Shown here: positions 51,801 through 62,700 of the stretch, in pieces
How positions within the stretch are numbered: the stretch's first letter is position 1
How the letters are laid out: every line of letters begins with the position of its first letter
NCBI GenBank assembly: GCA_035605695.1
Contig: DATNGZ010000016.1
Location: 89,393-153,392 of the forward strand
Direction: 5' to 3'
Length of the DNA stretch: 64,000 nucleotides
Source of the DNA: VRUE01 sp035605695
GTDB taxonomy: Bacteria; Actinomycetota; Thermoleophilia; Solirubrobacterales; 70-9
Position numbers and translations under genes: made by a program
The notes under the pieces: model-generated
Databases searched by the model: none
Seen by the model: only the letters and a program-made list of their open reading frames with translations
What the model was told of the DNA's origin: nothing

Positions 51801-53345
51801 CTATTCGGCGACGGCGGCGGGCATGCCGACGGCGAGGTCGCCGTTGATTGCCGGTGGCTGCTTCTCCGCATCCAGCCAGGGGATGAGGCGGCTGGCGATG
51901 AGGCGGATGTCGGCCCAGGAGGCTGGGCTGATTAGGCGCAATACCAGGGCGTATGCGGTGAACCCAGCTGCCGCGCATGCCGCCAACAGAGGCACCGTCG
52001 GGGCGTCGAGGAAGAGGCGCAGGGGCAGCGCAGCGGCGGCGAGGGCTAGGCAGCCGAGCAGAGCCGGGCCGGCGTCGTCGAGCAGCTCGAAGACCGAGCT
52101 TTCAAGCACCGGCCCGAGCAGGAAGGCGTAAGAAGCAATCAGCGCTGCCACCCTGAAGCCGGCGATCGCGGCGCAGACGAGGACCAGGTCGCCGCCGGAG
52201 GAGGCGAGGAAGAGCATGCCGGCGTAGAGCCCGACTTCGAAGATGTTGAAGACCATCAGCGAACGTGGTTTGCCCGCGGCGAGGACCAGCGGGTCGATCG
52301 TGTTCTTCAGGGTCCCCGCCATGCCGGCGACGGCGAGGATCTGGGCGAGCACGACGGCGGGCTCCCAGCGGGCGCCGAACAGCCACGGCACCAGAACCGG
52401 AGCGACGACGATGAAGAAGACCATCAGTGGGAAGATCAGGGTGGCGTTGAGGCGGACGATCCGCTGCCGCACGGAGCGCAGGTGGACCATGTCCTTGGTC
52501 CGCGAGTAGACCGGGAAGGCGATCCGCGAGACGATGCCGCTGACCTTGCGCTCGTATTCAACCCCGAGCGTAAAGGCGCGGTAGTAGAAGCCAACCGCGG
52601 AGGGCGTCAGCCGCGCGCCGAGGATTGCGTAGTCGACGTTGCGACTGCCGATGCCGGCCAGGCCGGCTCCGGCGGCGGGCGCCCCAACCGCCGCAATCTC
52701 CCTGATCTCGGCACCGCGCCAGAACGGCAGCGGCGTCGAGCCGGCGAAGAGGAGCAGCACCGTCGCCCAGGCGAAGATCCCGGCGATGCTGCCGAGCACG
52801 AAGGCCTCGGCGTCGAGGCCGGCCAGGGCCAGCGCGATCGAAACCACCGTGGTGACGGCGGCGGAGACCACTTCGGAGAGACCGATGCGGTTGAACTCGA
52901 GCCGCCGCTGAAGCATCGCCAGCGGCACGATCATCACCCCAGCGATAGTGAATACCGGCGAGTAGAGCTGGATTAGCTCGCTCGTCGCGGCGCCGAATAG
53001 CGGTGTGGCCAGGAGCGGCGCGACGAAGTAGGTCAGTGCAGTTAGGGCCAGCCCACCGACGACGCCGATTGCCATCGTGCCCTCGGTATGACGGTGAGTA
53101 ACGGCCTGGTGGCGGACCAGCGGCGTGCCCAGCCCCTCGTTTACCAACGAGAGCGCGATCTCGGGAATGACGAGGGCGATCGCAAAACGCCCGTATTCGG
53201 CAGGCGGCACCAGGTGCGCCAGCACCACCGCTCCGACGACGGCAACGATCTCAAAGGCAAGCCTCGTCGCTGAGATCCAGCGCACTCCATCAAGCGTTGC
53301 CTCGCGAAGCTCGCCGCGGGAAACCTGCTGCGATTGGTCAGACAT
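51801..53345 (-). CDS. Wzx-like polysaccharide flippase
   Basis: MOP-superfamily membrane protein expected to flip lipid-linked oligosaccharides. The 514 residues contain about 12-14 hydrophobic helices; WISATRLAFEIVAVVGAVVLA and LVPPAEYGRFAIALVIPEIA at the N-terminus match polysaccharide transporters of the PST/Wzx type. The start is ATG 53345, overlapping the second Wzz-like gene by eight bases. A CACCC/GGGTG hairpin lies 3' of it near 51754-51768. Confidence 0.85.
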   Translation of the reverse strand: MSDQSQQVSRGELREATLDGVRWISATRLAFEIVAVVGAVVLAHLVPPAEYGRFAIALVIPEIALSLVNEGLGTPLVRHQAVTHRHTEGTMAIGVVGGLALTALTYFVAPLLATPLFGAATSELIQLYSPVFTIAGVMIVPLAMLQRRLEFNRIGLSEVVSAAVTTVVSIALALAGLDAEAFVLGSIAGIFAWATVLLLFAGSTPLPFWRGAEIREIAAVGAPAAGAGLAGIGSRNVDYAILGARLTPSAVGFYYRAFTLGVEYERKVSGIVSRIAFPVYSRTKDMVHLRSVRQRIVRLNATLIFPLMVFFIVVAPVLVPWLFGARWEPAVVLAQILAVAGMAGTLKNTIDPLVLAAGKPRSLMVFNIFEVGLYAGMLFLASSGGDLVLVCAAIAGFRVAALIASYAFLLGPVLESSVFELLDDAGPALLGCLALAAAALPLRLFLDAPTVPLLAACAAAGFTAYALVLRLISPASWADIRLIASRLIPWLDAEKQPPAINGDLAVGMPAAVAE

Positions 53346-54198
53346 CGCCGCCGCGGCGCATCTCCAACTGCGCTCGCTCAGCGATTGCCTCCGCAGGGGC
53401 GAGGGCCGGCGGTACAGCCGGGTCTCCCGGCAGTGCCGGTGGGATGTGTGGGAAGACGCCGAACTGTCCTTCGGCGGGCGGCTCAGCATCGACCGCGCGC
53501 CAGGCGTCGATCAGGCGCGGGATGCCGAAGATCAAGAGGACCCCGAGGGCGAAGAGCACGACGAAGATCCCCAGCGCCGCCTTGATCCCCAGTGCTTCAT
53601 TGGTGAGGTCGGCCTGGGCTGGCCCGAGCACGCGGAAGGTTACCTTCTTGGAATCGGGGATCTGCTGCTGCGCCTGGATCGTGGAGACGATCCCGCGGAT
53701 CGCCGCCGGGGCGGCCGCGGCGAGTTCGCGCGCCTCGGGCACGGTCGGCGCCCGGGTTTCGACGTTGACGATCGGCAGCTCGTCGCGCTGGACGATCTGG
53801 AACCCGTAGGGGCGGATGTTGGTCGGCGGCGCGGTGGTGCCGACCGCCTCGCCGGGCAGCGGCGCCGGTCCCGCCACTTCGATCTGCTTGACGGGGATCC
53901 CGGTCGTCTTTGAAATCTGCTTGATCACGTTGCCGCCGGCCATATAGCGGGCGAAAACGCCAGCACGCGCTGTCAGCGGTTCAAGATCGCGCCCGACGTC
54001 GGCGATCGGCGACCTTTCCGAATCGATCAGGATCTCGATCGAACCGTGGGCTTCGACGTGATCGCGCTTGCTGAGCGACATCGAAGAGGGGCTGATGTTG
54101 AAGACGACCAGCACCGCGATTACTGCGGCGCCGACGGCAGCGAGGGCTACGGCAAGGCGCCGCTGCCAGAGCTCTTTGAGGAAGTAAATGAAGTTCAC
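53338..54198 (-). CDS. Wzz-like chain-length protein 2
   Basis: The 286-residue paralogue of the protein at 48966-49808. It has the same arrangement of two membrane helices (about residues 15-35 and 210-235), a shared LEPLTARAGVFARYMAG segment, and a longer Pro/Ala-rich C-terminal tail. It lacks kinase motifs. It lies between a GT4 gene and the flippase, overlapping the flippase start. Two such proteins may pair with two glycan operons or form a mixed complex. Confidence 0.75.
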   Translation of the reverse strand: MNFIYFLKELWQRRLAVALAAVGAAVIAVLVVFNISPSSMSLSKRDHVEAHGSIEILIDSERSPIADVGRDLEPLTARAGVFARYMAGGNVIKQISKTTGIPVKQIEVAGPAPLPGEAVGTTAPPTNIRPYGFQIVQRDELPIVNVETRAPTVPEARELAAAAPAAIRGIVSTIQAQQQIPDSKKVTFRVLGPAQADLTNEALGIKAALGIFVVLFALGVLLIFGIPRLIDAWRAVDAEPPAEGQFGVFPHIPPALPGDPAVPPALAPAEAIAERAQLEMRRGGDV

Positions 54199-54204
54199 GC
54201 GGTC

Positions 54205-55440
54205 CTAGCGGTCGACTTGGGCCATGGGGTCATGGGGGTGATCGTCTGAGAAACGGATGAAAGACGGGGGAACTTGTGCGCCGTTGCGAGTGGCCTTTTC
54301 GGCGGCGATCTCATCCCACAACCGATCGAGCCCCGCTTGACGGTCATAGTCGCGCCGCACCCGCTCGGCGCCGCGCTTTGCCTGCCCCCTGGCTGCCTCG
54401 GGATCGGCAACCAGCGCGATCACGGCGGCGGCCATCGCCGCCGGATCCTCGGCCGCAACGACGGTGCCGAACTCGCCCCCGCCCAGGACCTCGGCAACGC
54501 TGCCAACCTCGGCGGCCACCACCGGGCGCTCCGCGATCAATGCCTCCATCAGGACCAACGGGGTCACATCGGCCCCTTGACTCGAGCAGAAGAGCAGAAC
54601 GTCGTGGTCACCCAGTAGAGCGGGGACGTCGTCGACCGAGCCGGTGAGCTCGACCCGCTCGCTCACGTCCAAGTGCGCGGCGGTTGCCCGCACCTGCTCG
54701 GCGTAGGCCTCGTCAAGGACAGGCCCGACAACACTCAACCTCGCGTCGAGCCCTAGAGTTCCGAGCAGCGCGAGTGTCTCAACGGCACGGTGTTGGCCCT
54801 TGCCGTCGCCGCCGGTGAGGCTGCCAATCACGCAGAGCCGCAAGGGGCTGCCAAAGGCGGCGGCGAGCGGCTTGCCCTCCCTCGCCGTGATCCCATCGGC
54901 GATGCGGACGACGCGGGCCCGGCCCCGTCCTCCGAGGCGCGCCGCGACGCCGGCGGAGATCGCCACGATCACATCGGCGCAGTGGCGCTGCAACCAGAAG
55001 ACGGCTTTGCCCGAGCGCGATGTCGGCCACTCGCGAGCATGGGCAAATGACGGCACTCCGGCAAGCCTGGCAGCGAGAACCGGAGCCAACAGCACCGTGC
55101 TGCTGGTCAGGACCGCGTCGACCTTGCGGCGGCGAATCGTCCTCGCCAGGCGGAAGGCATCGACGCAGCTGCGCAGTAGCTGCAACGCCCAGCGGCCCGG
55201 GGAGACGTCCCAGGTCGGCAACGACGGAGCCGGGGCGATCACCGCACCACAGGCGGCGAAGCGCTCGCGAAGCGGGCCCTCGGCAACAGCGGCGACGATC
55301 GAACAGCGCGAGGCAAAGCGCTCTGCCTGGGCCAGGGCCATCGCCTGCGCGCCACCCGGCGCGGCGCTGTGCACGGCGATCAACAGCACCGCCGGCCCAC
55401 CGTGCTCACCGGTTGGCACGCTTGCGGCCCGCGAACTCAC
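54205..55440 (-). CDS. GT4-family glycosyltransferase
   Basis: GT-B-fold transferase of 411 residues. Early GGAQAMALAQAERFA, the strand CVIGSLTGGDGKGQHRAVETLALL, and the donor-binding DVLLFCSSQGADVTPLVLMEALIAERPVVA (E-x7-E-like with preceding Ser) are visible across the two domains. The start is GTG 55440, overlapping the upstream membrane-protein stop. The donor sugar is unknown. Confidence 0.87.
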   Translation of the reverse strand: MSSRAASVPTGEHGGPAVLLIAVHSAAPGGAQAMALAQAERFASRCSIVAAVAEGPLRERFAACGAVIAPAPSLPTWDVSPGRWALQLLRSCVDAFRLARTIRRRKVDAVLTSSTVLLAPVLAARLAGVPSFAHAREWPTSRSGKAVFWLQRHCADVIVAISAGVAARLGGRGRARVVRIADGITAREGKPLAAAFGSPLRLCVIGSLTGGDGKGQHRAVETLALLGTLGLDARLSVVGPVLDEAYAEQVRATAAHLDVSERVELTGSVDDVPALLGDHDVLLFCSSQGADVTPLVLMEALIAERPVVAAEVGSVAEVLGGGEFGTVVAAEDPAAMAAAVIALVADPEAARGQAKRGAERVRRDYDRQAGLDRLWDEIAAEKATRNGAQVPPSFIRFSDDHPHDPMAQVDR

Positions 55441-56576
55441 GGCTGGGCCATGCTGCCGGCTAGCTCGCGATTCCCCTTCGTCTCACTCGCGCGCCGCAGC
55501 ACTCGTTCGGCGAGGTATGCGTAGCCAGAGGCGATCAGGGGGACCAGGACGAGCTCGTAGCGGAAGGCGGAGAAGGCGGGTCCGACGGCCATCAGCAGCA
55601 GGTAGCCCGGAACGGTCGACCAGAGCAGGATCGTCAGCGTGTCGCGGCGCGGCGTCAGCGCGAAGGCAGCGACGATGCCGCCGAGCGCGGCCAAGACGAC
55701 GAGCGGATTACCCGCTGCGTAGTCGGCATAGCGCCCGAGTATGTGACCGATGTTGGAGGGGTACTGGGAAAGCACCGCGCCCCAGCTGGTGTCGGTGGGG
55801 ATCGTGTGGTTGTTGAAGACGTAGGCAAGCGCTTTCGACTCCGAGACGCCGTGCACGAAGAGCGCCGGCAGGGCCGCGGCGACCCCGCAGCCGAACAGAG
55901 CCAGGGACGGCCTGTCGCGGCGTGCCACGAGCAGCCCGAGGGCGGCAATGACGGGGATGAAGGCGATGTCACGCGTGAAGGCCAGCGCCAGAACGCAGGC
56001 GAACCACGGTGCCAGCCAGCGCCGGCTCCGCTCGATCGCCAGTACCGCGCAGAGCAGGGCGGCGATCAAGAGGGCGAGGCCGCTGCTGTCGGTGAGCGGG
56101 AATACGGACCAGGCTCGTAGCGGCGGCCAGAGAATGACCGCGGCGGCGACTCCAAGGCTGATGGCGAAAGAGAGGCGTCGCCGCAACAAGAGGAAGAGCA
56201 GGGCGGGAATGAGGATGAAGCCGAGCAGTGAGAGGACCTGCAGCGAGTGGAGCCCGAACAGCGGCTCTATGACTACTGCGAGCGCCGGCAGGAACAGTCG
56301 CCGCGCGTAGAAGTCGGAGCTGTATTCGACCCAGGCCGGATCGCTGACCCGGGGCGGTTCATCGGGCGACTCGGCCTCCAGTCCCCGCTCATAATCGGAG
56401 AGCGGACCACCGAAGACTTGCCGTCGCGCCGTCGCGCCCTCGGTGCCGCTGATCTCCTCGCTCTTTGCTTGGTAGAAGAGTGCATCGGTCTCCCAAGAAA
56501 TTGGCCCGCCCCAGTGCGTCGCCATCGAGATGGCGGCGAGGAGCGAGAGCGAAAAGGCGGCCAGAGCGGTGCGCAC
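55437..56576 (-). CDS. Polytopic membrane protein, GT-C-like
   Basis: The 379-residue protein has about nine hydrophobic helices. An N-terminal signal-anchor is followed by a long exported loop with WETDALFYQAKSEE near residue 30, where GT-C enzymes place their catalytic acidic residue, and a further DPAWVEYSSDFYARR region. I suspect a lipid-linked sugar transferase or polymerase, but cannot fix the family. The start is GTG 56576. It is the first gene of the operon running to the flippase. Confidence 0.7.
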   Translation of the reverse strand: MRTALAAFSLSLLAAISMATHWGGPISWETDALFYQAKSEEISGTEGATARRQVFGGPLSDYERGLEAESPDEPPRVSDPAWVEYSSDFYARRLFLPALAVVIEPLFGLHSLQVLSLLGFILIPALLFLLLRRRLSFAISLGVAAAVILWPPLRAWSVFPLTDSSGLALLIAALLCAVLAIERSRRWLAPWFACVLALAFTRDIAFIPVIAALGLLVARRDRPSLALFGCGVAAALPALFVHGVSESKALAYVFNNHTIPTDTSWGAVLSQYPSNIGHILGRYADYAAGNPLVVLAALGGIVAAFALTPRRDTLTILLWSTVPGYLLLMAVGPAFSAFRYELVLVPLIASGYAYLAERVLRRASETKGNRELAGSMAQP

Positions 56577-56705
56577 AAATCAGGAACGAAAAGTCCTTAG
56601 CAAGACTTTCGGTGCCGTTTTGGCCGAGTTCAATCCGAAGATTGGACGAATTTCATCCTAGGGCCGCGTTAGGGAATGGGAAGGTGTCGCGTTGCTCAAT
56701 TGACA
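56577..56705. other. Divergent intergenic region
   Basis: These 129 bases separate two divergent genes and are visibly more AT-rich than the surroundings. They should hold promoters for both sides. I find no confident -35/-10 pair; AAGG near 56681 is too far from the plus-strand ATG to act as its ribosome binding site. Confidence 0.4.
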
Positions 56706-59700
56706 ATGCGAATTCGCCTCCCACTTTTGCTGCTCCTGCTCGGAGCCCTACTAGTCCTACCCTCCCCCGCCGGGGCAGCCGTCAGCTGCCCCAACTCCAA
56801 CCCGGTCGTCAATGAGAACAACTGCATGGGCGCGGGATCGACCGCCTGGCAGCTGACTAACTACGACCAGGACGGGATCACCGGCTACGCGACCAAGACC
56901 AGCGTCGACCTCGGCGAAGGGGTGCCGTTGCGGATCGCCAACCAGGCGGGCACGGGGAGCGCGGAAGTCAGCGTCTTCCGTATGGGCTGGTACGGCGGCA
57001 GCGGCGGCCGGCTCGTCTACCAGAACAAAAAAGTCACGATCAACAACGACCGTCATTGCGAATCCCCCGACGAAACGACCGGCTACTGGTCCTGTGAGAA
57101 CTGGGAAACCAGCCTCACCGTGCCGGGCAGCTCGCTGCCGGCCTCGGGCATATATCTAGTGCGAATCAAGGACCTGGCCAACAGCCAGGACAACCAGATC
57201 ATCTTCACGGTTCGCAATGACGCGCGTAAATCCGCCCTTCTCTACAAACTGCCGACCGCCACTTACCAGGCCTACAACTCCTTCAACGGCCACTCGCTCT
57301 ACCGCTTCAACTCGGCCGGCTTCCAGACGATCACCGGCACCGGCCGCGCGGTCAAGGTCTCCTTCGAACGCCCCTACGTCAACGACTACAACGACGCCAA
57401 CTGGTTCCTCAAAGCTGACTTCCCGATGGTCGCCTGGCTCGAGCGCGAGGGCTACGACGTCGACTACACCGAGAGCGTCTCGGTCGACTCGAACCCTGGA
57501 CAGCTGCTCAACCACAAAACGCTGGTCTTCTCGGGCCACGACGAGTACTGGTCCGAAGCCGAGATGAACGGCTACAAGGCGGCCCGCGACGCCGGGGTCA
57601 ACATCGCCTCCTTCAGCGGCAACACCGGGTACTGGAAGATCCGCTACGAGGACGGCGGCCGCACCCTGGTCTGTTACAAGGCGGTCGAGGGGACCAAAGA
57701 AGGCAGCGTCCCCGACGGCTCCAAGGGCGTCAACGACTGGGGCCCGGACGGGGTCAAAGGCACCAAAGACGACGCTCTGGGGCTCGACGGTAAAGCCGGC
57801 ACCGCCGACGACAACCCCAAATACGCGACCACCACCTGGCGCGATGACGGGGCGCCCCCCGGTAACCCCAACGCCCCGACTGGAGGTCGCGTCGGCCCCA
57901 ACCAACCGGAGAACTCGCTGCTGGGCTCGATGTACGTCGGCGACAACGACAACTTCGATTACCCCCTGACGATTCCCGCCACCAACGGCGCGGACGAATA
58001 CGCCGGCGACCGCATCTGGCGCAACACCGGCATATCGGAGACCGGCAGCACCACGATCAACAGCAAGCTCAACGGCTGGGAGTGGGACTCGATCCCGACC
58101 CAGGCCCAGTACCTGAGCAAACAGCCGAGCGGTGTCAAGCGCGTCAGCCTGACCGACGTCGGGAGCGCCCCAAGCCCGCCCGAGTGGATCCAGGACGAGG
58201 GTCTGCTCTACTCGACCACCGCCCCCCCGGGCCAGCCGACCACGGTCTCGGCGGTCAAGTACAAAGCCGCCAGCGGCGCCCTCGTCTTCGCCTCCGGCAC
58301 GATCCAGTGGTCCTGGGGTCTCGCTCATCACTATCTGGACAAACCGAGTGAAAGCTACGAAGACCCGCCGGTCGACCTCAGCGACCCGCGAATCCAGCAG
58401 GCGACCTACAACATCTTTGCCGACGGCGGAGTTGAGCCGCTGACCCCGGTCGGCGTCGTCATCGACGGCAACGAACCGCCGGAAGCCTCCTTCACAGCCA
58501 CCCCCAACCCGGCCTCGGCAGGAAGCCTGGTCACCTTCAACGCCTCCGGCTCGACCGATTCGGACGGCTCGATCGTCAAATACGAATGGGACCTCGACGG
58601 CAACGGCAGCTACGAGACGAACACGGGCTCGACCGCGACCACGTCGAAAACGTATGCGAGCGCCGAAGAAGTGACGGTCGGCCTGCGGGTGACCGACAGC
58701 GGCGGCGGCGCCGATGGGGCAGTTCGCACACTGGTCATCAGCAATGGCACGCCTGGCAACATCGCGCCAAAAGCCGCCTTCACCATCTCCCCCAACCCGG
58801 CTTCACTGGAAGCGCTGGTCACCTTCAACGGCGCCGGTTCATCGGACCCCGACGGATCGATCGTCAAATACGAATGGGACCTCGACGGCAACGGCAGCTA
58901 CGAGACGAACACGGGCTCGACCCCCACGGCCAGCCGCTCTTACTCGAGCGAAGGCGACCGCCAGGTCAGCCTGCGGGTCACCGACAACGGCGCCGGGATT
59001 TCCACCGTCACCCACGCGCTGGTCGTCGGCAAAGGCAGTGCCTACCGCGCCGAAGTCATCGCAACCTCGGGAGTGCACAACTACTGGCGCTTCGGCGAGA
59101 AATCGGGCAGCACCTTTGCCGACGCCGTCGGCTCCAGCCCGGCGACGGCTCAAGGCGGCTTCGCGCTTGGAGCAACCGGTGCCCTGGAAGGCGATCTCGA
59201 TACAGCCGCGACCTTCGACGGCGCGACCGGCGCCGCCAGCGCCACCGTCGATCTCTCCGCGACGTCGCAGCTGACGCTTGAATTCTGGCTCAACTGGGCG
59301 GCCTACGCCAATGACGATGACCTCGCGCTCGAGTTCACGCCCAACTTCAACAACGTCAACGGCGGCTTCCTGGTCGACCCCAACGCAGGCGAGATGGGCG
59401 GCAAGTTCGGCGTCGGCATCGGCCGCGGCGAATCGCGCAACAACGTCTACTTCGCTCGGCCCAGCGCCGGTGCTTGGCACCACTATGCCCTCGTCTTCGA
59501 CACCACGGCTCCCGCGGCCCAGCAGATCATTCCCTACGTCGACGGCAAACCGATCTCCTACGAAAAGCTCAACACCGGTATCGGCGCGGGCAAATTCGCC
59601 AACTCGACCCTCTCCTTCATGTCGCGCAACGCCTCGGCCCTGTTCGGCAAAGGCAATCTCGATGAGCTCTCGATCTACAGCCGCGCCCTGACCGGAACCG

Positions 59701-62700
59701 AAATCGGCGCCCATTTCCAGGCCAGCCGCACCAATAAATTGCCGCAGGCCTCCTTCTCGGTCTCCCCCAATCCGGTCCCGACCAACACGCAGGTCAGCTT
59801 TAACGGTTCAGCTTCATCGGACCCCGACGGCTCGATCGTCAAATACGAATGGGACCTCGACGGCAACGGCAGCTACGAGACGAACACGGGCTCGACTGCG
59901 ACCACGACCAGCAGCTACTCAACGGAAGGAAACCGCCAGATCGGGCTGCGGGTCACGGATAACGGCGGCGCCGTGGAAACCACCACGCGCACGCTCGTGG
60001 TTCAGCAGAACTCCCCCCAGGCGTCGTTCACCGCTACGCCCAACCCGGCGGCGACAGATGCACAGGTCAGCTTCAACGGCTCGGGTTCCTTCGATCCCGA
60101 CGGCTCGATCGTCAAATACGAATGGGACCTCGACGGCAACGGCAGCTACGAGACGAACACGGGCTCGACCGCGACCACGATCAGCAGCTACTCCAGTGCC
60201 GGCGAATACCAGGTTGGTCTGCGGGTTACCGACAACAGTGGCGGCACCGCGACAACGACCCGGACCGTCACCGTGGGCGGCGCCTACAGCGCCGCGATCG
60301 GCTCGACCCCCGGCCTGGTCGACTACTGGCGCCTGGGCGAGCAGTCGGGCACAACCTTCGCTGACATTTCCGGCCCGAGTCCCGCCACACTCAAAGGCGG
60401 CGTAACCCTCGGTGCGCTCGGCGCGCTCGAATCCGATCCGAACAAGGCCGCCTCCTTCGACGGCGCCAGTGGCGCCGCCAGCGCCAACGTCGATCTCTCC
60501 GCCACCTCGCAGCTGACACTCGAATTCTGGCTCAACTGGTCCACCTACGCCAATGACGATGACCTCGCCTTCGAGTTGACCCCGAACTTCAACGACAACG
60601 ACGGTGGTTTCATCGTCGACCCCAATGCCGCGGAGTTCGGCGGCAAGTTCGGCGTCGGCATCGGCCGCGGCGGATCGCGCAACAACGCCTACTTCGCGCG
60701 GCCCAGCGCCGGCGCCTGGCACCACTACGCGCTCGTCTTCGACACGACAGCGCCTGCGACCCAGCAGGTCCTCCCCTACGTGGACGGCAAACCGGTCTCC
60801 TTTGAAAAGCTCAACAGCGGCACCGGCGCGGGCAAATTCGCCAACTCGACCCTCTCCTTCATGTCGCGCAACGCCTCGGCCCTGTTCGGCAAAGGCAATC
60901 TCGATGAGGTCGCGATCTACAACCGGGCCCTGAACGCGGGGGAAATTAATTCCCACTATCTGGCCAGGGGCAACAACGCGCCCCAGGCGTCCTTTACGGC
61001 GACGCCGAACCCGGTTGAAACCAAAGCCCAGGCGACTTTTGATGCTTCCGGCTCTTCGGATGCCGACGGCACGATTACGAAATACGAGTGGGATCTGGAC
61101 GGCAACGGCAGCTATGAGACCGACACGGGCTCGACCGCGACGACGACTAAAACTTATTCCGTAGCCGGTACATACCAAGTCGGCCTGAAGGTCACCGACG
61201 ACGACGGGGCCACCGCCACCAGCAGCGTCAGCCTGGCCGTGAAAAACCAGCCGCCTACGGCCTCTTTCACCGCCGTGCCCAACCCTGCCCCAATCGGAAC
61301 CCAGGTCAGCTTCAACGCCTCGGCCTCCTCGGACCCGGACGGCACGATCGTCAAATACGAGTGGGACCTCGACGGCAACGGCAGCTATGAGAGCGATACG
61401 GGCTCGACCGCGACGACGACCAAGCGCTACACCAATGGCGGCGATGTAACCATCGGCCTGCGGGTCACCGACGACAGCGGTGAAACCACGACAACCACGC
61501 GGGTCGTCAGCGTCGTCGGCTCCTACTACGGCGCCGTCAGCTCAACCCCCGGCCTGATCGACTACTGGCGCCTGGGCGAGAAATCGGGCCCCACTTTCAC
61601 CGACGGCGTTGGCTCTAACGCCGCTATCACCGAAGGTGGGATCGGCTTCGGTAAACCGGGCGCGCTCGTGGGCGACCCCAACACAGCGGCAAGCTTTGAC
61701 GGCAACAACGGCACCGCGAGCGCAAAACTCAACCTCTCCGGCACCTCGCAGCTGACGCTCGAATTCTGGCTCAACTGGGCTGCCTACGCCAACAATGATC
61801 GGCTCGCCTTCGAGTACACGCCCAACTTCAACCAAAACGACGGCGGCTTCCTGGTCGACCCCAATGCGGGTGAGCTCGGCGGCAAGTTCGGCGTCGCGAT
61901 CGGCCGTGGCGGGTCGCGCAACAACGCCTACTTCCAAAGGCCCAGTGCGGGCGCCTGGCACCACTACACGCTGGTCTTCGACAGCCAGGCTCCGGCCGCT
62001 CAACAGGTCGTCCCCTACGTTGACGGCCAGCCGATCTCCTACGAAAAGACCGCCAGTGGTACCGGTGCGGGCAACTTCGCCAACTCAAGTCTTTACTTCA
62101 TGTCGCGCAACGCCATCACGCTGTTTGGCAACGGCAGTCTCGATGAGGTCGCTCTCTACAACCGGGCCCTCAGCTCTTCAGAGGTCGCCGCGCACTTCGA
62201 TGCCAGCATCGGCAAACCGCCGGTGCCCTCTTTCGCGGCCTCCCCCAATCCGGTAGCGGCCGGGCTCCCTACCAGCTTCGACGCTTCGGCTTCAACGGAT
62301 CCCGATGGCGCGATCGTCAAATACGAGTGGGACCTCGACGGAAATGGTAGCTATGAGACCGATACCGGCGAAACCGCAAGTGCGACCAAGAGCTATGACA
62401 CCGCCGGCGAGGTAGCCGTCGGCCTGCGGGTGACCGACAACGTCGGTGAAACGACGACCATCACGCGTACCGTCACGGTCCAGGGCACGCTGCCGACGGC
62501 GTCGTTCACGGCAACACCCAACCCGGTGTCGACCGGTGACCAGGTCAACTTCGACGCCTCCGGCTCATCTGATCCCGAGGGCCCGATCGCCAAATATGAG
62601 TGGGATCTCGACGGCAACGGCAGCTACGAGACGACCACGGGCGCCACGGCGACGACGACCAAAAGCTACCCAGCCAAAGGCGGCGTCACCGTTGGCCTGC

